From: Pyxidicoccus caerfyrddinensis
Lineage (GTDB): Bacteria; Myxococcota; Myxococcia; Myxococcales; Myxococcaceae
DNA length: 64,000 bases
Assembly: GCF_010894405.1 (NCBI RefSeq)
Contig: NZ_JAAIYA010000002.1
Span: 434,001-498,000 of the forward strand
Direction of reading: 5' to 3'
The position numbers were made by a program, and so were the translations under genes. Below the pieces are notes generated by a model. That model was given only the letters and a program-made list of their open reading frames with translations. It was not told the DNA's origin and ran no database searches. Position 1 is the stretch's first letter; each line of letters starts with the position of its first letter. Shown here in pieces: positions 58,705-64,000 of this stretch.

Positions 58705-59487
58705 ATGCGCCTGCCCCTCTTCCAGGTGGATGCCTTCTCCTCCCGCGTCTTCGGTGGCAACCCCGCCGCGGTGTGTCCGCTGGACGCATGGCTTCCGGAC
58801 GCGGAGCTGCAGGCCATCGCATTGGAGAACAACCTCTCCGAGACGGCCTTCTTCGTCCGCGAGGCCGGCGGCCTCCGGCTGCGCTGGTTCACCCCCACGC
58901 AGGAGGTGGACCTGTGCGGCCACGCCACGCTCGCGGCGGCGTGGGTGCTCTTCCACCGCTTGGAGGCGGGGCTGGAGCGCGTGGAGTTCGCCTCCCGCTC
59001 CGGTCCGCTGGTGGTGACGCGGGAGGCGGACGGGTGGCTGGCCATGGACTTCCCCTCGCGGCCGCCCACGCCGTGCCCGGTGCCCGCCGGGCTGGTGGAG
59101 GCGCTGGGGGCGGCGCCTCGCGAGACGTTCGCTTCGAGAGACCTCGTGGCCGTGTTCGACTCGGAGGCGCAGGTGCGCGCGCTGCGGCCGGACCTGGCAA
59201 AGCTGGCGACGCTGGACACCTTCGCGGTGGTGCCGACGGCGCCGGGGAAGGACGTGGACTTCGTGTCGCGCTTCTTCGCGCCGCGCGCGGGCGTGCCGGA
59301 GGACCCGGTGACGGGCTCCGCGCACTGCTCGCTGGTGCCGTACTGGGCGAAGCGGCTGGGCAAGTCCGCGCTCTCCGCCCGGCAGGTGTCCGCGCGCGGG
59401 GGTGAGCTGCGCTGCGAGGAGCGAGGCTCTCGCGTGCGCATCTCCGGTCAGGCCGCGCTGTACCTGGAGGGCTTCATCACCTGGTGA
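58705..59487 (+). CDS. PhzF-family isomerase/epimerase
   Basis: 260 residues from the ATG after AAAGGAAG; an ATG 15 bases earlier overlaps that ribosome site. The diaminopimelate-epimerase-like fold shows VDAFSSRVFGGNPAAVCPL, the catalytic Glu in NNLSETAFFV, DLCGHATLAAAWVLF and EDPVTGSAHCSLVPYW. The family includes PhzF of phenazine synthesis, but most members, such as YddE-like proteins, have unknown substrates. No other phenazine gene is present. Cytoplasmic. Confidence 0.88.
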   Translation: MRLPLFQVDAFSSRVFGGNPAAVCPLDAWLPDAELQAIALENNLSETAFFVREAGGLRLRWFTPTQEVDLCGHATLAAAWVLFHRLEAGLERVEFASRSGPLVVTREADGWLAMDFPSRPPTPCPVPAGLVEALGAAPRETFASRDLVAVFDSEAQVRALRPDLAKLATLDTFAVVPTAPGKDVDFVSRFFAPRAGVPEDPVTGSAHCSLVPYWAKRLGKSALSARQVSARGGELRCEERGSRVRISGQAALYLEGFITW

Positions 59488-59598
59488 GGCGTTGTGCTGG
59501 CAATCGGGTTGTAAAAAGCCGGCGTGGGTGCGGCACAACGTGCACGCGGACAGATGACGGACTGAAGCCGCGCTGCACGTGCGTTAGCTTCGTCGGTC

Positions 59599-62322
59599 AT
59601 GCGTACCCCCCTCATGACGTCGCTGTTGCTCCTGCTTTGGTGTTCCCCCTCATGGGCAGCCGCGGTACCTGCCGGCTTCACGGAGACGGCCTACACGTCC
59701 AGCGCGCTGTCACCCGCCACGGGCATGGCGTGGGCGCCGGATGGCTCGGGCCGCCTGTTCATCATCCTGAAGAATGGCGTGGTGCGGACGGTGGCGATGA
59801 AGGACGGCGCCCTCGAAACGCAGTCGGGGACGAACACACCCGTCTCGCGCGTGTTCGCGACGGAGACCGTCTACACCACCAACGAGTGCGGTCTCATCGG
59901 CATCGCGTTCGACCCGAACTACGTGGTCAACCGGTACGTCTACTTCTTCGTCACCGTCTCCGACTCCGAGCAGCGCATCGTCCGCTACACGGATGCCAAT
60001 GGCGTGGGCACCGCGCGCACGGAGGTCGTCACGAAGCTGCCCACCGCCGGGCAGAACCATGACGGCGGAGGCCTGGGCTTCGGCCCGGACGGGAAGCTCT
60101 ACTGGTCCATCGGTGACCTGGGCAACGGCACCGGTGTGGATGCCGACCTGACGTCGCTCGCGGCGAAGGTGGGCCGCGCCAACCTGGACGGCACGCCCGT
60201 CAACGACAACCCCTTCAACGACGGCGTGGGCCCCAACAACGAGTACATCTGGGCGCGCGGCTTCCGCAATCCCTTCACGCTCACCTTCCAGCCGTCCACC
60301 GGGAAGCTGTGGAGCAACACCGTGGGCACGGGCTACGAGCAGGTCTTCGTGGTGAGCAGTAGAGACCACGCCGGCTACAACGACTACGAGAACAACCAGC
60401 CCACCACCAACGGGTACATCCAACCCGTCATCAAGTACCGCACCAACAACATCGACACGCGCAACCTGACCGCGGCCGGGGCGGTGCGCAGCGGGGGCGT
60501 CACGACCTTCACCACCACCGGGGCGCACGGCTTCCGCAAGGGCGAGAAGCTCACCCTCGCGGGCGTGGGCAACGCGAGCTTCAACGGCACCTTCTACGTC
60601 GCCAGCGCGCCCGCCGCGCCCGACGCCACCACCTTCACCGTGGCCCAGCCGGGGCAGCCGGATGCGACCAGCGGAGGCGGCACCGCGACGACGCAGGCGC
60701 TGGGCGGCTCTCTCACCGGCGGCACCTTCTATGACGCCACGCTCTTTCCCCCGGAGTACCGCGGCAACTTCTTCTTCGGCGACTACAACTCCGGGCAGGT
60801 GACGCGCGCCACGCTGGCCGCGGACAACTCAGTGGCCACGGTGGACGAGTGGGGCACGGGCTTCTCGTCGAACGTGGACCTGTCGGTGGGGCCGGACGGA
60901 GCGCTGTATGCGCTCGGGTACACCAACGGCACCGTGCGCCGCATCGTCCCGTCCGCGCCCGGGCAGAAGCTGGTGGTGTCCGGGCTCAACCTGCGTGTGG
61001 TGGAGGGAGGGCGCACCGCCTTCACCGTGCGCCTGGCCCAGGCCCCCACCGCGGACGTCACGGTGCAGGTGACGCGGGCCATGGGGGGCTCGGAGGACCT
61101 GAGCGTCGCCAGCGGCGAGTCGCTCACCTTCTCCCAGACGGACTGGAGCGTGCCCCGCGTGGTGACGCTCGCGGCGGTGGAGGATGCGGACGCCGTGGAG
61201 GACGTCGCCACCTTCACGGTGACGGCGGCGGGGCTGGGAGAGGAGGCGGTGGTGGTCACCACCATCGACAACAACGCCCCGAGGCTGGTGCTGTCCTCCT
61301 CGCAGGTGTCCGTCCCGGAGAACGGCACCGCCACCTTCGACGTGTCGCTGTCCAAGCAGCCCTCGGGCACCGTCTCCGTCACCGTGGCCTCCACGCAGGG
61401 CGACGCGGACATCACGGTGCAGGACGGGGCCTCGCTCGCCTTCACGTCCGGGAACTGGAACACGCCCAGGACTGTCACCTTGCGGGCCGCGTCGGACGCG
61501 GATGGGCTGGCCGGGGTCGCCACCATCACCGTGGCCGCGCCGGGGCTGGATGCGCGCTCGGTGGTGGCCACCGAGGTGGATGACGATCCGCTGGCCCCCG
61601 TCATCACCTCCACGCCCATCACCACCGCCGTGGTGGGCAACCCCTACCGCTACGACGTGGAGGCGGAGGCCCGGCCGGCCCCGACGTACTCGCTGGTGGG
61701 CACGGTGCCGGAGGGGATGACCGTCGACGTGGCCACCGGCCTCATTTCCTGGACGCCCACGGCGGCGGGCCCGGTGGATGTCCTCGTGCGGGTGAGCAAC
61801 GGCGAGGCGCCGGACGCGGAGCAGGCCTTCCGCATCACCGTGAAGCCCGATGAAGCACCGCGCGCCGTCCTCACGCGCCCCGTGGAGGGAGAGCGCGTGT
61901 CCGGCACCACGAACGAGTTCTTTGGCGACTGCGTGGACGACGTGGGCTGCACGCGCGCCGAGTTCTACGTGGACGACGTGCTGCAATACACGGACACGCG
62001 CTCGGACAACCACTTCCACTTCGGCGGCGAGCACAACCGCTGGGACACCACGGCGCTGACGCCGGGCGGCCACCGCGTCCGCTTCGTCGTGGTGGACACC
62101 GCCGGGAATCAGTCCGATGTCCAGGTGATGGTGTGCGCCGGTGACGTGAGCTGCGAGCAGTCCCAGCCGGACGGGGGGACGGGTGCGCCGGACGCGGGGA
62201 CGGGTGGGCCCATGCCGGAGGACGACAGCGGCTGCGGCTGCGGTGCGGCTCCGGTGGCGCCGCTCGCGTGGCTGGCGCTGGGTGCGCTGGCGCTGCGGCG
62301 GAGGCGGGCGCGCGGGGGCTGA
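59599..62322 (+). CDS. Secreted PQQ-type sugar dehydrogenase with beta modules and MYXO-CTERM tail
   Basis: 907 residues. After a signal peptide (LLLLLWCSPSWA) comes a six-bladed glucose/sorbosone dehydrogenase propeller (about 25-450), with NHDGGGLGFGPDGKLYWSIGD and ARGFRNPFTLTFQP. A ~75-residue module (RSGGVTTFTTTGAHGFRKGE to about 370) is inserted inside the propeller. Two Calx-beta-like repeats (about 465-665), a putative-Ig/cadherin-like domain (ITSTPITTAVVGNPYRYDVE) and an Ig-like domain follow. The C-terminus has SGCGCGAAP, a hydrophobic stretch and RRRRARGG, a clear MYXO-CTERM surface-sorting signal. It probably oxidises sugars outside the cell. Confidence 0.88.
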   Translation: MRTPLMTSLLLLLWCSPSWAAAVPAGFTETAYTSSALSPATGMAWAPDGSGRLFIILKNGVVRTVAMKDGALETQSGTNTPVSRVFATETVYTTNECGLIGIAFDPNYVVNRYVYFFVTVSDSEQRIVRYTDANGVGTARTEVVTKLPTAGQNHDGGGLGFGPDGKLYWSIGDLGNGTGVDADLTSLAAKVGRANLDGTPVNDNPFNDGVGPNNEYIWARGFRNPFTLTFQPSTGKLWSNTVGTGYEQVFVVSSRDHAGYNDYENNQPTTNGYIQPVIKYRTNNIDTRNLTAAGAVRSGGVTTFTTTGAHGFRKGEKLTLAGVGNASFNGTFYVASAPAAPDATTFTVAQPGQPDATSGGGTATTQALGGSLTGGTFYDATLFPPEYRGNFFFGDYNSGQVTRATLAADNSVATVDEWGTGFSSNVDLSVGPDGALYALGYTNGTVRRIVPSAPGQKLVVSGLNLRVVEGGRTAFTVRLAQAPTADVTVQVTRAMGGSEDLSVASGESLTFSQTDWSVPRVVTLAAVEDADAVEDVATFTVTAAGLGEEAVVVTTIDNNAPRLVLSSSQVSVPENGTATFDVSLSKQPSGTVSVTVASTQGDADITVQDGASLAFTSGNWNTPRTVTLRAASDADGLAGVATITVAAPGLDARSVVATEVDDDPLAPVITSTPITTAVVGNPYRYDVEAEARPAPTYSLVGTVPEGMTVDVATGLISWTPTAAGPVDVLVRVSNGEAPDAEQAFRITVKPDEAPRAVLTRPVEGERVSGTTNEFFGDCVDDVGCTRAEFYVDDVLQYTDTRSDNHFHFGGEHNRWDTTALTPGGHRVRFVVVDTAGNQSDVQVMVCAGDVSCEQSQPDGGTGAPDAGTGGPMPEDDSGCGCGAAPVAPLAWLALGALALRRRRARGG

Positions 62323-62332
62323 GCCGCCTCGC

Positions 62333-62947
62333 TCAGACCGACGTTCGACCGGGAAGCTGCTGGCGCGCGGTGTACAGCGCGTTGGCCAGCCCGAGCGCTG
62401 GAAGTACCCCGGCTTCCAGCGCCTCGAGCGTCTCGGGGAAGCCGCGAAGCTCCGCCTCCAGCATCCCCGCCACGATGGAGAAGCTCGCGTAGCTCGCGCG
62501 CAGCTCCAGCAGGTGGCGGGCCACCTCCGGGGCGCGGAGCAGTGCGCGCACCTCGGGGGAGATGCGCTTCAAGTCGAGCGCCGCGTCGCCGACCTCCTCG
62601 CCCTTCCCGCCGAACAGCTCGAGGAACGTGTCCTCGAGGCTCTCGGGCTCCAGCAGCAGGCTGCGGCCCAGCACGTCGCCCAGGTCCAATCGCAGCACCG
62701 CCGCGGTGTGCCGGTGCTTGCCGCCCTCGCGCTGCTCCGTGAGCAGGGAGAGCTGCCGTCCATGGTGGAGCCCCTGCACTTCCAGGGCGCCCTTGGTCTC
62801 GGTGAAGGTCCACTCGTGCCGGGCCGCGAGGGCCTTCCAGGCTTCGTGCCGGCTCTTGCGCGAGCGCAGGATGGCGAAGCCCATCAGCGCGAGGACGGCC
62901 GCGATGATGAGGATGGGCAGCAGGGACGACAGCGACGGGCTGGACAT
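62333..62947 (-). CDS. Membrane-anchored hypothetical protein
   Basis: 204 residues. One N-terminal span (SLLPILIIAAVLALMGFAIL, about 8-27), then a basic, soluble cytoplasmic domain with HEAWKALAARHEWTFTETKG and LHHGRQLSLLTEQREGG. The N-terminal 90 residues match the shorter protein encoded just upstream on the same strand (62986-63300). The family is unknown. Both have the layout of DUF-type sensor or scaffold proteins, anchor plus small globular head. Confidence 0.7.
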   Translation of the reverse strand: MSSPSLSSLLPILIIAAVLALMGFAILRSRKSRHEAWKALAARHEWTFTETKGALEVQGLHHGRQLSLLTEQREGGKHRHTAAVLRLDLGDVLGRSLLLEPESLEDTFLELFGGKGEEVGDAALDLKRISPEVRALLRAPEVARHLLELRASYASFSIVAGMLEAELRGFPETLEALEAGVLPALGLANALYTARQQLPGRTSV

Positions 62948-62985
62948 GTCCCGGAATCATCTCCGACATGTCCATCTCCGGCCAG

Positions 62986-63300
62986 TCACCCCCGGCGTCG
63001 GGCCTCGTCGCCCAGCTCCAACCGCGCCACCGTCACCTCGTAGCGGTACCTGCCTCCGCAGCGGGCCTCCGTGTGCACCGAGAACGGCCGGCCGTGAGAG
63101 GCCCCCTGGACCAGCAGGCTGGGCGCCTCCATGGGGAAGAAGCGCGGGGTCGCGGTGAGGCTCCAGCCGTGCCGCTCCGCGAGCCCGCTCCAGGCCGCGT
63201 GCCGCCGCTGGAGCAATTGCTTCTGGACGTAGAAGCCGCCCACCACCATGACGGTGACGCCAACGAGCAGGAAGAAGGCGGCCAGGAGTTCGCCGGACAT
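62986..63300 (-). CDS. Short paralogue of the neighbouring membrane protein
   Basis: 104 residues: one membrane span (LLAAFFLLVGVTVMVVGGFYV), then RRHAAWSGLAERHGWSLTATP and SHGRPFSVHTEARCGGRYRYEV. These match in order the anchor and head of the 204-residue protein encoded immediately downstream, but the last 100 residues are missing. It ends in LGDEARRRG. It lies 38 bases upstream of its relative, so the pair probably arose by tandem duplication, and this copy may be a shortened functional version or a decaying one. Confidence 0.65.
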   Translation of the reverse strand: MSGELLAAFFLLVGVTVMVVGGFYVQKQLLQRRHAAWSGLAERHGWSLTATPRFFPMEAPSLLVQGASHGRPFSVHTEARCGGRYRYEVTVARLELGDEARRRG

Positions 63301-63535
63301 GGCGTGTGAGCATCTCCGCACCGGGTGGCGGTGGCCAACCACCTCCGCGCGTGGGGTGGGAGGGGAGGACCCGCCAGGGGAGTCGGCTTCGTAACTGCGC
63401 GGACTTCCAGGAACTTGCGCGCATGTCAGAGCGAGCGAGTAAGGGAGCAAGCGCCTGCCGCTTGGAGCGGGTGGCTTCCCCAGGGGAGGCTGCCCGCGGC
63501 CCGAGCGCCGCGGGGCGAGGGAGGGTGGACGCGGG

Positions 63536-64000
63536 ATGCGCCTGTTGCACACGTCGGACTGGCACCTGGGGCACACGCTGTACGACGTCTCGCGGGAGGC
63601 GGAGCACTCGGCCTTCCTCGACTGGCTGCTGGACACGCTGGAGACGCACGCAGTCGATGCGCTGCTGGTGGCCGGCGACATCTTCGATACCGCCAACCCC
63701 GGCGCGGACGCGCAGGCGGCCTGGTACCACTTCGTCGCGCGCGCCCGCAGGCGGCTGCCCCGGCTGGATGTGGTCGTCATCGGCGGCAACCACGACTCGG
63801 CCGCGCGGCTGGACGCGCCGGACCCGCTGTTCGCCGCGCTCGGCGTGCGCGTGGTGGGCGGACTTCCGCGTGCGCGCGGGGAGCTGGAATTGGAGCGGCT
63901 GCTGGTGCCACTGCACGACGCGAAGGGGCGCGTGGGTGCGTGGGTGGCGGCGGTGCCCTACCTGCGGCCCGCGGACCTGCCGCCCGTGCCGGTGGAGGCG
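63536..64000 (+). CDS. sbcD: DNA double-strand break repair exonuclease subunit SbcD (5' part)
   Basis: 155 codons are visible; the gene runs off the window. The Mre11-type metallophosphatase motifs are complete so far: TSDWHLGHTL (motif I, residues 6-15), LLVAGDIFDTANP (motif II, near 43-55) and VIGGNHDSAARL (motif III, near 81-92). SbcD with SbcC forms the ATP-dependent nuclease that opens hairpins and processes breaks. The sbcC partner presumably follows downstream. The ATG is preceded by GAGGGTGGA-like sequence, and 235 bases of upstream DNA show no feature. Confidence 0.93.
   Translation, partial: MRLLHTSDWHLGHTLYDVSREAEHSAFLDWLLDTLETHAVDALLVAGDIFDTANPGADAQAAWYHFVARARRRLPRLDVVVIGGNHDSAARLDAPDPLFAALGVRVVGGLPRARGELELERLLVPLHDAKGRVGAWVAAVPYLRPADLPPVPVEA

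Noticed and set aside
58705..59487. Phenazine biosynthesis cluster
   Set aside because: Only a PhzF-like protein occurs, and most members of that family are unrelated to phenazine synthesis.

Overview
The window is high-GC bacterial DNA (my impression is near 70%) with strong G/C bias at third codon positions. It almost certainly comes from a myxobacterium of the Myxococcaceae type (Myxococcus, Corallococcus or a relative). The reasons are three eukaryotic-like Ser/Thr kinases, several orphan or hybrid histidine kinases, lipoproteins with simple peptide repeats, sigma54 control, and two secreted proteins ending in MYXO-CTERM-like Cys-hydrophobic-Arg tails. I see about 53 protein-coding genes, no rRNA, tRNA, CRISPR array or insertion sequence, and ordinary chromosomal gene order.

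Layout. 0-8 kb: outer-membrane barrel, small membrane protein, 2-oxo acid decarboxylase/hydratase, alpha/beta hydrolase, two unrecognised proteins, an FAD/NAD(P) protein divergent from a cysteine dioxygenase. 8-19 kb: signalling genes (orphan histidine kinase, two Ser/Thr kinases, an FHA-PAS-PAS kinase-receiver hybrid coupled to an OPT transporter), a frame-disrupted lipoprotein beside an unrecognised, perhaps immunity-type, gene, and a lipoprotein with NGLST repeats. 19-23 kb: a 1343-residue kinase-ATPase-TPR protein. 23-33.4 kb: an apparent cell-envelope block (htrA protease, receiver protein, glutaminyl cyclase, mprF-acvB, NtrC-type regulator, sensor kinase, small exported protein). 34-41 kb: lipoprotein with an M15-like zinc site, TPR protein, MarR-HlyD-EmrB efflux operon. 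41-49 kb: polysaccharide lyase, CHAT protease, JmjC-type oxygenase beside a 66-residue peptide gene, ECF sigma factor with a zinc-finger anti-sigma/TPR protein. 49-55 kb: acyl-CoA synthetase and the zwf-pgl-gnd operon. 55-64 kb: FkbM methyltransferase, GT-C-like membrane protein, PlsC, PhzF, PQQ-type sugar dehydrogenase, two paralogous membrane proteins and the start of sbcD.

The strongest new signal is regulatory. The htrA/receiver intergenic region and the region upstream of the small-protein/sensor-kinase/NtrC operon both carry good sigma54 (-24/-12) promoters. Both also carry the same uncommon palindrome, GGGGCA-N3-TGCCCC followed by a further GGGGCA, at enhancer distance. I infer a self-regulated sigma54 envelope-stress regulon, analogous in logic to ZraP-ZraSR, that reaches htrA and brackets the lysyl-phosphatidylglycerol genes mprF-acvB. 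A second noteworthy set is a pair of related TPR proteins. One (43.0-45.8 kb) keeps a CHAT caspase-like protease domain but has no sigma factor beside it. The other (47.8-49.2 kb) has an anti-sigma zinc finger and an ECF sigma partner but stops where the protease half should follow.
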